A stretch of DNA of 64,000 nt from Prostheceraeus crozeri (lineage: Eukaryota > Platyhelminthes > Polycladida > Euryleptidae): the NCBI GenBank assembly GCA_907163375.1, contig CAJQUW010003181.1, positions 248,001 through 312,000 on the forward strand, given 5' to 3'. Positions 1 to 10,978 of the stretch are shown piece after piece (the stretch's first letter is position 1; each line of letters starts with the position of its first letter). The notes below the pieces were generated by a model, which had not been told where the DNA came from, made no database searches, and saw only the letters and a program-made list of their open reading frames with translations. Position numbers and translations under genes: made by a program.

Positions 1-499
1 TCAACGAAGATTCATGCATAACATCAAGTATTTTCCTACATTTTCGGGCAGAAAATTACGACCATTGGTTAAAATTTTCTTTTGGATTGAGAAACTCCTC
101 TCCACTGCTGCTGAAGTTGCTTGAGCGTTCTGTAGCTTAGTATAACAGCTCGGCGAAATATCATGACGAGAACAAGCAATAATGGACGGCATGTAACATT
201 TTTCAATCTTCTTAATTAAATACTCTTTTAAATTACAAGGATCTTCAGCAAAACATAGTGTTAAAATCCTCGTTCGCCCGTTTAATGGTATAGGCAGTTG
301 ATTCCGACTTTTGTAGGAGATCAACCGAAGGCGAATAACAGCGTTTGATAGTCACCAAATTATTCGTCAATGTTTCACAATTAATAGCTGATCTCACGTT
401 TCGCACCAATAATCCATCTCCGGTAAATTCATTGACGATTCTTCGAACATCAGGAAGATAGTCGCAATAATACATTGAAGCCTTTAGCCAAGTTCCCAA
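1..499 (-). pseudogene. hAT transposase relic, C-terminal part
   Basis: Read on the minus strand, two overlapping frames give the end of a hAT-family transposase. The downstream frame (324 to 1) contains SAAVERSFSIQKKILTNGRN, which matches the hAT C-terminal dimerisation region, where an alanine/serine-rich turn is followed by ERxFS and a basic stretch. The upstream frame (499 to about 250) reads like the helical segment before it, with LPDVRRIVNEF and NNLVTIKRCY. The reading frame changes at about 250-320, so the copy is broken, and it also runs off the window start. No terminal repeat is visible. Family assignment rests on the dimerisation motif; the frame break is seen directly. Confidence 0.6.
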
Positions 500-1389
500 C
501 GAGAAACTATAGGTTCAGGAGGTGAACCGATATCTAACACAGCAAGAGATTTTTGACTTTATTTAACCTTATGAGAGAATGCTTAACTTTATTTAACATG
601 GGTTGCCCTAGTCATGATACATCAGCCATATCTGACGGTTCTACGCGAATTGATCACAATATGTTTATAGAGAGATATCTTTGTCTCTCATCTCATAACA
701 TAGTGACAATTAGTGAAGAAGTTCAAGGAAGTCAAACAAGTAAATGACTAAGTAAATCCTTGTCATCACTTTAAGTGTGATTGTGCGCTTAAACCACTAC
801 TTGTTCAACATATTGTTGGATGAACATGCGTCTCAGGGCTCATGCATGAACATTGCAATCTGCAATCATACAGTGAGATCAAGAGGAAGTGTCATTTTTC
901 GTTGTATTGAAGAAATCTCGACAGTTGCAGCTTTTGCTGGGATCTCACAATGAGCGGATACGTGCTAAATAAGATTACGTAGTTTGCTAAATATATCTGA
1001 TGGGTCATTTCTTGGTGAAGTGCTGTTAATAAGCTGCAATTGTCTTGCAGAAGTGGGAATGATGTGCTCACCATTGACTGCATCAACGTTTTATCGATGT
1101 GATCTAATGTTGACAAGTCAGTAGAAATTTGTACACATTATTACTGTTTTGACTCAATAGTTGCGTTCTTCCAGACTTTTATCTCCTAATGTACATGCAC
1201 ATGTATATTAGGATTTAAAATTTTACTGATTGTTATTTTCAGAAGAGCACTTGCTTTTAATCACATGTAAAGCAGTCATGTAACGCCACATTTGTTCCCA
1301 TTGTTGATTAGGAAAAGTATCTGCAACTTAGAAAAGTGCCATTGAACATTCAGTAAATTCTAATTTAACAGAACGTTTTGAATGATCAT
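500..1389. other. No gene recognised
   Basis: AT-rich sequence with only short open frames that match nothing I recognise. A small direct repeat of gactttatttaac/aactttatttaac lies near 555-600. Confidence 0.5.
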
Positions 1390-1660
1390 CTAGACCGTTT
1401 ATGCTCATGATCAAGTGAAGTAGCGAGTTATTTTATTATGGACACAAATGAAAATACTAGATTTTCATACAACATTGCGGAATCAGTCGACTTTCAAGAA
1501 CGAGGCGATATTGGCTTTGATTCATCATCCCATCGACGATGTGAAGACGTTCTTGAAAGTCGACTGATTCCGCAATGTTGTATGAAAATCTAGTATTTTC
1601 ATTTGTGTCCATAATAAAATAACTCGCTACATCACTTGATCATGAGCATAAACGGTCTAG
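1390..1660. repeat. Near-perfect inverted repeat, 113-bp arms
   Basis: Arm 1390-1502 and arm 1548-1660 are reverse complements with one mismatch that I can see (near 1418/1632), separated by 45 bp. The arms are not transposon ends. The spacer and left arm, read on the minus strand, continue a Tc1-like transposase frame (HIVDGMMNQSQYRLVLESRL), so this looks like a local inverted duplication inside an old transposon. Confidence 0.95.
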
Positions 1661-2026
1661 CGCCTTTATGGTTTATGACCCCCAGACCATCACTTTAGTT
1701 GGATGCTTGACCTTTTTGCGGATTGGAGGCGGGCTTCCTGGGATCTGCCAAAGACGAGGTCTGCTTGCTGTTTGGCACTCAAAAGTGCTCCGGTCCATGT
1801 AATCCAGCTTGCATGCGTTTCTTTATGTTCATCACACTTCGTGACTTATTTGAACTTGTGCTGCTATCTGTCGCATCGTCAGATTTCCGGCAGTTAGTAA
1901 TGCTTCGGTTTGCGAAATTTCATGAGGGCTGATGTCCGTCCTTGCGTTTACCCATGGTGTACTGAACTGAACTGAATTGTGGTTAACTGCACTGGCGGTT
2001 GTGTTGAAGAATTCAACAGCAGCCAT
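1390..2026 (-). pseudogene. Tc1-like transposase relic, rearranged
   Basis: Minus-strand reading from about 2026 gives an N-terminal helix-turn-helix: SPHEISQTEALLTAGNLTMR followed by QIAAQVQISHEV. This resembles the DNA-binding domain of Tc1-type transposases. After a frame break, 1712-1629 encodes HPTKVMVWGVINHKGARPF, the conserved stretch after the first catalytic Asp in this family, and 1543-1467 encodes DGMMNQSQYRLVLESRLIPQ, the next stretch. The remaining catalytic segments are missing and the order is disrupted by the inverted repeat at 1390-1660. No flanking TA with terminal repeats was found. It is certainly non-functional. Confidence 0.65.
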
Positions 2027-2804
2027 CTGATTGGATAATCACATGAAGGGATCCATTGCATGACCATCGCAGTCTAGGTTAGTTAGTCATGGTCACATGA
2101 CTTCGTTAATTTGCAGAGCTGATCTATTCTCTGACTATTGAAATGACATTTTATACTATAAATATATGAAGACAAAAGTGACAATTCAAATTTCAATGCT
2201 GGATTGACTCATGGGTCAGATATGATCTGCATGACGCAAAATGTATCACATATGAAGTAAATGAGATATTTAACAGCACAGTGCATGTATAAGATCGAAA
2301 TATAGAAGCTGGAAAAAAAATGTTGCTCAAGAATCGATGATTTCACATAAATTTATTGTGTCCATAATAAAATGCTCCCTACTGTACATGTACTTTCTTC
2401 AGATTGTCATTGAAATACTAGGAAGAGAACTGTGAATAGATTAATAAATGATGCATTTTCTTGCATTAAATTTTGGATTGACTTCAAATTATTAAGTTTT
2501 TCAATAATCTTTAGGAATTTGCTACAAAATATTAACCACAGAATGCATTCCATACATACGACAACATTCGATGAAGGCATTTATATCAACGACAGTATTA
2601 TTTTTGATTTCCGGGTTAAATGAATTTTTTGATATTTTATACTTAATATATTTCTATATTTCTATCTATTTCCTGTTTTTTTGAGAATATCATAGTTTGT
2701 TGTATTTTTCTATTTCTTGATAGTTTCACCAACATACAAGCAACAATAGAATAATTTATGGTGTGACATGCTTTTATGATGACTGTAGTGCGATTTTCAA
2801 CATA
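2027..2804. other. No gene recognised
   Basis: AT-rich sequence without a credible coding frame. A short echo of the palindrome arm (tgtgtccataataaaat) occurs near 2358. Confidence 0.5.
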
Positions 2805-2895
2805 AGTCCAGGTGAATTAGCTCAAAAACAGGCCGAAGATGGAAGTAAATACAACAGAAGGCTATTTGAATATACCTAGACCAAAATTTCATGGA

Positions 2896-3352
2896 GAATC
2901 CGAGTATCAGATGCCCCCACTCTGAAGATGTCCGGATCAGCCGTGAGACTCATTTTTCTCTCAAATATACCACCTACACTACTCATAAAACATGAAACAT
3001 GTATAGTTACTCATTTCAGACAATTAATGGATATCATCTGAATCAGAACTTGATGTAGAATCCGAATTTCAGATGCCCCTTCTCCGAAAATGTCCGGATA
3101 ACCTGTGAAATCTATTTTTCTTGAATATGCCACCAACGCTACTTGTAAAAACTGAAAAACTGTATACTTATTTATCTCAAACACTTAATGGACATCTTCT
3201 GAACCAGAATTTTGTGGAGAATCCAAATATCAGGTGCCCCCACTCCGAAATGGTCCAGATAACCCGTGAAATATACTTTCTTGAATATACCACCAACACT
3301 GCCTATAAAAATGAAAAATCCATGCCTGTATTTCAAGGTGCTTTGTCTAAAA
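2896..3352. repeat. Tandem repeat, about 161-bp period (left arm)
   Basis: Units start with GAATCC at 2896, 3058 and 3219 and share atcaGrTGCCCC, tccgaaaTGgtCC and CACCAACaCT blocks. The same array appears reversed at 4907-5340. Short open frames on either strand come from this repeat and are not genes. Confidence 0.85.
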
Positions 3353-3682
3353 TCGGGTAGGTATACGTACTCTTGATATGAATGAAGTCTCAACTCGCTT
3401 GAAATCACAGCTTTATTCAGATCAAGCATTTATGTGACGGCAATATAATTCACTGATTAATAAATGTTTGGTAATTGGTTTACTTCCTTGTTTTTGATTG
3501 ATCTGTCGACCATTCTGGTAGTTGATTTCATGACATTTTTTAAGTATACTTGATGCTTCATTCATACATAATGCATTCTTGTTGTTGCATGGCTACGAAA
3601 GTCTTTGATATCACAGTGCAGACCGTCACTAACGTCCCACATAATTGTTTGATTCATGGTGGATCAACCAGCAAGCAGGTAA

Positions 3683-4064
3683 TTGCAGAATCTTGTAGAT
3701 TACAGCACAACAATAGATGAGAACACACTCACATCATTCCTGAAAACGAAGTTAGAAAACTGCGGAAGTGTCGGAGGTCGCAGTCACAGAAGATATCAGA
3801 AGAAAGCATACAAATTGTTAAGAAAAGTCAAACAATCACCAATGATGGAAGCGGCTAAGCTAGACCAAGCTTCTATCAGTGTGTGAGAAACGAAATGACG
3901 ATTTAGCTGAAGAGATGAAGGAAAGACTGTTAAATTGCATTGATCTAGCACAGATGGAACCATGGCGTTACCATGACAACTGTCGATTAAACTTTTCACA
4001 CGGCACTATTCATAAGCGAGCTGCCGAAAGATCACGTGGTAGACTACAAAATGAAAAGAAATGA
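3683..4064 (+). pseudogene. Decayed internal coding segment of the foldback-like element
   Basis: Two adjoining plus-strand frames (3683-3886, then 3879-4064) look like one ORF split by a frameshift. The second contains YHDNCRLNFSHG. A Y-H-x2-C-x3-F motif of this kind is known to me from uncharacterised, transposon-associated animal proteins, often just after a segment like EEMKERLLNCIDL. The first frame is basic (RRYQKKAYKLLRKVKQ). It lies centrally between the long inverted arms, consistent with a remnant of the element's own gene. Function is unknown and the family hint is weak. Confidence 0.3.
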
Positions 4065-5441
4065 ATCCTAACAGTGGCAATGACAGCCGAGGAGCGATGT
4101 GGTCTTGCGTTGTTACCTCTGGTAAACTGATCGTGTGCCATTTCATTTTACAAAAGCTGGATTTCAGTTCACGTTGATGTTCAATTTGTAAAAGCAATTG
4201 TGGCAGTTGTATCGATATCAAAATTTGAAATTTGACCACCATAGATCTTTCTCCATTCTCTAATGTGTTGAATGGTAATACATAGAAAGCGAGACATTGC
4301 ATTATACCTGAGAAAAAAATGAAACAAACTTCAATTCAAGCCAATGATCGTTTGTTTCATTAATTATGACAATGACTTCCAAATAATTGTGAAGCTTTCA
4401 CCAACAGCAAGAGCGATTCACTTTCATGGCTTGCTGGTTCATTTCCAAGTTAGGCAGTGGAGAAATCTGAGCCTCAATCATCGGATGGTCACTGAATGGG
4501 GATGGACAGTGAGAGAGGGTAGATAACGACGGATAGACCTGCAACGAATCACCGATTGAAAATATTTCGTTGTAAATGCAAACTGTCAACTCGAAATCCA
4601 TGCACACACAGACCATGTAGTTGCATAAGCAGCAGGTTGACCTGCATACCGGCCTGTGGCGATTGCAGAGGTGACTTGTGCCTTAATTCAAGAGATTTTG
4701 ACATTATTGAAGACACAGAATGAGCTGACAGGAACGTTTTGGATTTCTTACTCAATGTTTAAGCTTTGTTTTGCTATGTTGCTGAGTGCGGATTCTTAAA
4801 TTTCACAGATATATTTCACACCACTTGTACTGGACAGTTTGTGGATTCTGAATGTACAGTACATAAAGCTTGAATTCAGCTCTTATTTGTAACTGAGATT
4901 ATACCTTTTAGACAAAGCACCTTGAAATACAGGCATGGATTTTTCATTTTTATAGGTAGTATTGGTGGTATATTCAAGAAAGTATATGCCACTGGTTATC
5001 CGGACCATTTCGGAGTGGGGGCACCTGATATTTGGATTCTCCACAAAATTCTGGTTCAGAAGATGTCCATTAAGTGTTTGAGATAAATAAGTATACAGTT
5101 TTTCAGTTTTTACAAGTAGCGTTGGTGGCATATTCAAGAAAAATAGATTTCATGGGTTATCCGGACATTTTCGGAGAAGGGGCATCTGAAATTCGGATTC
5201 TACATCAAGTTCTGATTCAGATGATATCCATTAATTGTCTGAAATGAGTAACTATACATGTTTCATGTTTTATGAGTTGTGTAGGTGGTATATTTGAGAG
5301 AAAAATAGTCTCACGGCTGATCCGGACATCTTCAGAGTGAGGGCATCTGATACTCGGATTCTCCATGAAATTTTGGTCTAGGTATAGTCAAATAGGCTTC
5401 CGCTGTATTTACTTCCATCTTCGGCCTGTTTCACCTGGACT

Positions 5442-8074
5442 ACATATAGTTTTATACCTTACAATAATTTTCATTTGTAATTTCTTGAAAAGTATTCTGT
5501 ATCTAACTCTCCTTGTGAAATTCTTGTACAATTAAATAGTAAAAAAAAAACAGCCACAAAAGTTTGAAGTTAAAATATATTCTCCCCTCAATAAAGTATT
5601 GTTGTGTGATAAAGTATTGAAATTGTGTGTCTCTGCTCCCTCACCGGGTGGGGACTAGGACAACACATGATTCGATCTAACTTAACTAAAGCGTTGTGAT
5701 ACTTCCGGTCCTTAACCCCTTCCTTTCGATTTCCAATCTGGTTCATGTGCATTATTTTAAATTCATCGTCGACCAATGTAGTCTCGTTTCACTCGGCCAT
5801 TCGGTACTAAAGAATATTTTCTTTTCTATTTATCCTACATGAATCATAGTTTGAATAAGTTGAAAATTGAACTGAGATAGCCTTATCACCATATTCTCCC
5901 AATGCTTTGGTTATATAGTAGATACAGCTCTACGTTTACAGTAGAAAGATGTCCTTAAACTCGAGCAATTTTTGCACAAAGTACCCTAGTGTTGCGTTTC
6001 GCCCTGCAGATCTGAATGGCCCAAATTTTAAACCTTTAGAACGTTTGAACAAGCTGAAGGACTGTACAACAGACTGCTTTGCGATTATTGATTCTGGCTT
6101 TGTCCTGCTGCTGATAATTATAAAGATTGCTGAGCTTATCTCAACGCATATATCCCTTCATACCTGGGGTCTGCATTTACAAAACTGTAAGAGAATCTCT
6201 TCGTCTGTCTCTGGAAAGAATTGTAGAATATTCACATCCCATACATAAACAAGTGTTTACGTGGAAAAAGATTGATTGGTCTTGCATTCCTGAATCGGAA
6301 AAGGAGAGAGCAAGATAATGGAGTCTTGTGAAAAATGATGACGGTGTGATCACGATTTCAGCTTCCCCTATATGCTAGAGAATAAATCAGTCTTCTTTCT
6401 CATTGTCTCTCATTGAAGTCATTTCAATCAGATATAGTGTGACCAGAAAAGTAAATTTCAGAACTTAACAGTTTTGGCTTACCGAGCGACGTTTAGCTAG
6501 AGCTATGGATACCGCCGAATAAGGATTGCTCATTTACAGATCCGAACTCGTGGCGCCAGGGAGGCTGGTGAGGGGCAAGCCAACTCTGCTAAGTGGTCAG
6601 CTCCTCAATGAGGTTTGCATGCATTATGAAGATCGTTACAAATTTTACAATACATTTCATTCTTTAGCTTAATTTTCTGTCCGATCTTCACTAGTGTAAG
6701 TGTACTATTCTTGTGGAAAGATGCATGTACATTATGGTGGAATAGCAGCCAATTGATTGTCACTGAACCTTGTGTTGTCTGAGTCTGGATACCCAATTAT
6801 TGTCCGAGATGAGTTGTAGCCATCATTGGGCTTGTTACATTATATCGAATGACATCAGAAAAGTGAGGTATGCAAACTAATTTCGGATAGTATTCATATA
6901 TTTTAGTGATAAAATGCCCCTTGCAAGTTTATCCTACAAACATGGTTATTGGCTATATGAAACTTGAATGAAGTATTACTATATAAATCGTTTTTTTATC
7001 CACAGTAAGTTGGTGCCTCTTCCTTTTCTAAGAGTTTGTATGATTGAACTGAATCAAGTGAATTCTTGTATTTCCTTCGACTTTGTGATGTTTACCTATT
7101 ATCGATTTTTGTAAAATTACATTGTTTCATACGCAAAATGATTATTTATGAAAGGTGTGCTTCTAACAATTGTCATCAAAACTTTGTGTATTTGATACGT
7201 GCTGAAATGTTGAATCATGTGGAAATAAAAAAATGCAGAAAACCCTCTTTTTTCTTGTGATTCATTGTGATTCATATATTCATTGTGATGTCATCAGTCA
7301 TCATCATGCTACTTCGAGGCTAATCTGCGAGGACTAAATACTATGTCGACGACCATGACATGTAGAAAATGGCTTGTGTGAATTGAGGGCTGTTGCTAAA
7401 TTTATATCACTGAAAAGTGTAAGAATAATCGTGACGTCTAGATTACGCATGCAAGAACTTGGTTTGTGGCTGGTCAAACTGCGATCGCGTAGGTTGTGCG
7501 ATCCAGCATAGAATTTAATGGCACTACCTGCTACGCGAAGATGTTTTCCTCCATTCATATTTTTAGGTTTTGATGCAGCTTAAATTTCATAAAACATTAC
7601 AATTGTGGTTTGTAGCACATTCGTAATTGACGCTAAATGAGCCTAAATCTACCTGTTCTCACTTGGAAAATGTGCGTGCGACAGGCTAAGCTAGCATCCC
7701 TGGTATTGCGAATTTTCCACGCTCCCATCAGTAAAGTCGTATGGTCGAGTCTATAGCGCCGACTATCAGTTGACAAATTGAGCGTTCAACAAGCGCAGCG
7801 TATACATCAACATACATGTGATTAATAAAGCGATTCGTATAAAAAGATGCATGCACACTATAAGTGCTTGTCTATGTTCAACGCGACGTCAATGTGCATG
7901 TCCATTCTTTAGTCCATATGTATTATTATGTCGGACATCTCAATGATCTAAAATTCACCAGAGTTTCCAGTCTCGTTATCTTCCAGTACTTTTTGCTATG
8001 CAGCAGCGTACGTGGGATTGATAAAAAAATCAAAGTTTGTCAGACGATCTTCTAAAAAGCGATAATCTTCAATA
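5442..8074. other. No gene recognised, 2.6 kb
   Basis: Only short frames. Two overlapping ones at 5949-6318 are the longest but have no known motif and differ in frame. I see no terminal repeats or splice-bounded exons. Confidence 0.4.
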
Positions 8075-8530
8075 CACATGCCACGCGTAATTGCGGAACA
8101 CCCCAAACATCCTTGGTTGAGGACATTCTATGCTTCTACCCGCGTACATACGCGCTGCACTAGGAGTCAGAAATCACTTGATCTGATGCTGTTAAAACAT
8201 GGGGAATGTTTGTAAATACGCGCGGACAAGCGTTTATAGTTTGCGCGTCGTCTACGGTTGGCTGCGTTCCCGCGTGAACCACGGATGAACCGCTAAGCAT
8301 GTTCTGTCTTCCCTGAGCATGAAATTGAGGTCCTATCACATTGTTTAGCCTCTGATGCATGCAGACACATGAGACGCAACACTTGGTCTATATAACAGGA
8401 CTGCCAACTATACTAACTTATGTAACAGATGTTGCAGCAATGTCCAGCATAGCCACGGATGTTTAGAGTCATGTGTAATTACGCGTGGTTCACGCGTGAA
8501 TTACGTGTGATTGAGCGTGGCATGTCACAT
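8075..8530 (-). repeat. ACGCG-rich inverted-repeat element, copy A
   Basis: Bounded by inverted ends of about 40 bp, CATGCCACGCGTAATT on the left and its complement on the right, each including AACATCC(T/G)TGG. The body is the reverse complement of 9261-9637. The right end has an additional ACGCGTGAATTACGTG palindromic block. It looks like a small non-autonomous DNA element; superfamily not assigned. Confidence 0.7.
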
Positions 8531-8764
8531 GCGTATAACTTTTAGTCTCTGAATCATGACTATCATCACACTCGAATATGATATTGGAAATTCTGTGTCA
8601 TATATTACTTATCATGCAATGACAACTTTGAGGACCGGCCTGTTGTCCATTCCAAATCATTTAAATACTTTGTGGTATCTGAAAGTCGTCAAATTTAGCT
8701 ACGAAGTTGCGTAGTCGAGCTAATGCGATTTCAAAGATATGTATTGGAATGATTTTAGCCTACA

Positions 8765-8808
8765 GGTGACATGCCACGCGTAATTACACATCACCCTAAA
8801 CATTCGTG
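8765..8808 (+). repeat. Solo terminal repeat of the ACGCG family
   Basis: GTGACATGCCACGCGTAATT followed by ACACATCACCCTAAACATTCGTGG matches the ends of the neighbouring copies but has no body, so it marks a third, deleted copy between A and B. Confidence 0.7.
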
Positions 8809-9260
8809 GTTAATTTTGAAGGAAAATCAATTACAATTCATATAATAACCGTATTTCAGTTAATTATGGTCCTTGCACAAATCAATCGTGTCAATCTCTC
8901 TTTGTGCTCATTATGTAACTTCTCGACAGCACATCAACCAGCTGTACTTGCAGTTGCAGCAAACATTAAATTCGTTAAGGTGATCTAGCTAGCGTCCAAC
9001 ATCTGGTATTCAAAATTGCAAAAAAATGTTAGAATTTGTTGTTATAAATTTTGAAGTGCCACTTGTCTCAAAGATGAATGAAGCAATGAAAATGAATAGC
9101 CGACCATCATTAGGAAGCTCACACACGAAATATATGCAGTGCCGTGAATGTGAAGCAATTAAGTCCGCATTTTAGAAATTAAGCAAAGGACCGCATCGGT
9201 CCCTCCCGGGATATGGATGCGGTTCGGAGCCCATCTGTGGAATGGGATAGTAATTCACTA

Positions 9261-9637
9261 AGTGACATGATACACTCAATTACGCGTAATTACACATGAC
9301 CCTATAAACATCCGTGGCTATGCGTGACATTGCTGCAACATCTGTCGGCAGTCCTGTTATATAGACATCTGCATGCATCAGAGGCCAAACAATGTGATAG
9401 GACCTCAATTTCATGCTCAGGGAAGACAGAACATGCTCAGCGGTTCATCCGTGGTTCAAGCGGCAACGCAGACAACCGTAGACGACGCGCAAACTATAAG
9501 CGCTCGCCCGCGCGTATTTACAAACATTCCCCATGTTTTAAACAGCATCAGATCAAGTGATTCTTGACTTTTAGTGCCGCGCGTAGAAGAATAGAATGTT
9601 TTTGACCACGGATGTTCCGTTACGCGTGGCATGTCAC
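9261..9637 (+). repeat. ACGCG-rich inverted-repeat element, copy B
   Basis: Inverted copy of 8075-8530. A 64-codon frame (9373-9567) beginning MHQRPNNVIGPQFHAQGRQN also stays open as 66 codons in copy A on the minus strand (8360 to 8160). The terminal repeats again include ACGCGTAATTACAC and CCACGGATGTT. Confidence 0.7.
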
Positions 9638-10794
9638 CTACTGCCATTTCGCATGTAAAACTGCCTCTTCCGACTGCATGATTTATTACTCACATTTAGG
9701 CCTACTTGCAAATGATTTGATCATAAAATAGTCTCAATGGACATCCCCTTACCTAATATTTAACTTCGAATACCAAAATTCTAGTTTCAATGCGAAGAGC
9801 CCAACATTTACTCCATTCTAGTCCAAAATGAGAAGGATCTGATCGACTGGAAATCGCTTTATCTATGTAAAAAGCATTACGCAGTGATAGAAAAAATAAT
9901 AATTGATGAAATCCACAGGGCTACCGATTTCAAGCTACTACGACGTCGTCACTCAATACTTTCCACATCGGCTCAGAAATAATGTTCTACAGAATTGAAC
10001 AAAATAAGAACACAAGGTTTTCATGAAGTCGTTTAATGTTGAATTGTGAAAAAAATGACAAGGAAGTTCACACAAATGAAATAAACAAAGACACGAATAT
10101 GAATGAAACAAGTGTTCTTTACAGAATAGAATAGAAAACCTTCAATTATATTGAACTATTCTCGATCCTCAATTGATAAATATCTTATCAACATAACCGA
10201 TTTTCTGACAAATCCCTGGCGATTTTCTTTATACAGTCATTCATTCGCCGCAAAATAGAGAGGTGTCACCAGTAAAATGCAATTCCATATTTGACCTCTT
10301 TTCAGTTGACCCATATATAAGTTACAAAGAATGCTGTGGACTCTATGAATGTTTCCGTAGCAATAAATACGAATATTATACAAACAATTAGTAATAATCC
10401 AGCAAACATTTTTCAAATATTTTCTGTATCTATCCACGATGCGTATTTCCAATCTGCAACGCACCATAATAACCAAAGTATTTCTTGCTATGGAATCGAA
10501 AATCTACAGTACATGGAATTTCCTAGAGAAATATATTTACAAATAATTGCTAAATTTACATGCAAAGAATAGCAACCAACACTTGTTGAAAGGTGGAAAG
10601 TAGAAAACGCCGAGTGGAAAATACATCGAACCCTAGGCGCCAACTTCGGCCTTCAGGCTGGTCAAATTGGTCCACAATGAGACCGGCTAGCAACATCATC
10701 CTCGATTCTTCCTGAGTCGTGGCACTTAATCGAGTATAGTCCCCAGAGCAGCCTTCAAGATATCGGCCAAGTCAGGCATGAGACTGAGGTTCAG
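9638..10794. other. 3' flank of UBE2S; no other gene
   Basis: AT-rich flank downstream of the UBE2S stop on the minus strand. I see no close canonical AATAAA for UBE2S in the first few hundred bases and no other coding signal. Confidence 0.4.
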
Positions 10795-10978
10795 TCAGAG
10801 ACGTCGCAGAGATTTCTTGCTAGCTGCTGATTTTTTCACAGCTGCTACATTGCTGCTGGTGCTTCCAGGAGCAGAAGACGATCCTGGGGCACCATTCCCT
10901 CCTCCAACAACCCCGTCCTTTTCTCCAGCTCTCTTCTTGGCCAGAGGACCTTCTGAATTGTGAGAAGAATCACGTAAA
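10795..10978 (-). CDS. UBE2S: UBE2S exon 3 (last coding exon)
   Basis: The acceptor cattgtag precedes 10978 and the exon enters in phase 2. It encodes [20 protein letters not shown], a Gly/Ser/Ala-rich linker, then [14 protein letters not shown] and a stop at 10795-10797. The [12 protein letters not shown] segment and the LRRL end match vertebrate UBE2S. The terminal Leu-Arg-Arg-Leu is the APC/C-binding element. Confidence 0.88.

Larger units (their letters stand above)
2805..5441. mobile_element. Foldback-like DNA transposon with long subrepeat-bearing inverted arms
   Basis: A 2.6-kb unit bounded by long inverted arms, 2805-3352 and 4907-5441. The outer ends read AGTCCAGGTGAA and its complement. 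ACATA directly abuts both ends (2800-2804 and 5442-5446), a possible 5-bp target duplication. Each arm is made of about three tandem repeats of about 161 bp. This is the architecture of foldback elements and of long-TIR elements such as Galileo, but no transposase of a known superfamily is legible inside, so the superfamily is open. Confidence 0.7.

Noticed and set aside
3121-5137. Matching frames beginning MNMPPTLLVKTEKLYTYLSQ at 3121 (plus) and 5137 (minus)
   Set aside because: They arise from the tandem units in the inverted arms of the foldback-like element.
8075-9637. CRISPR-like or tandem array interpretation of the ACGCG repeats
   Set aside because: Only three copies, inverted relative to each other, with transposon-like ends, in animal DNA.
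10778-10963. Plus-strand Pro/Ala-rich 61-codon frame
   Set aside because: Antisense of the UBE2S last exon, which has splice and homology support.
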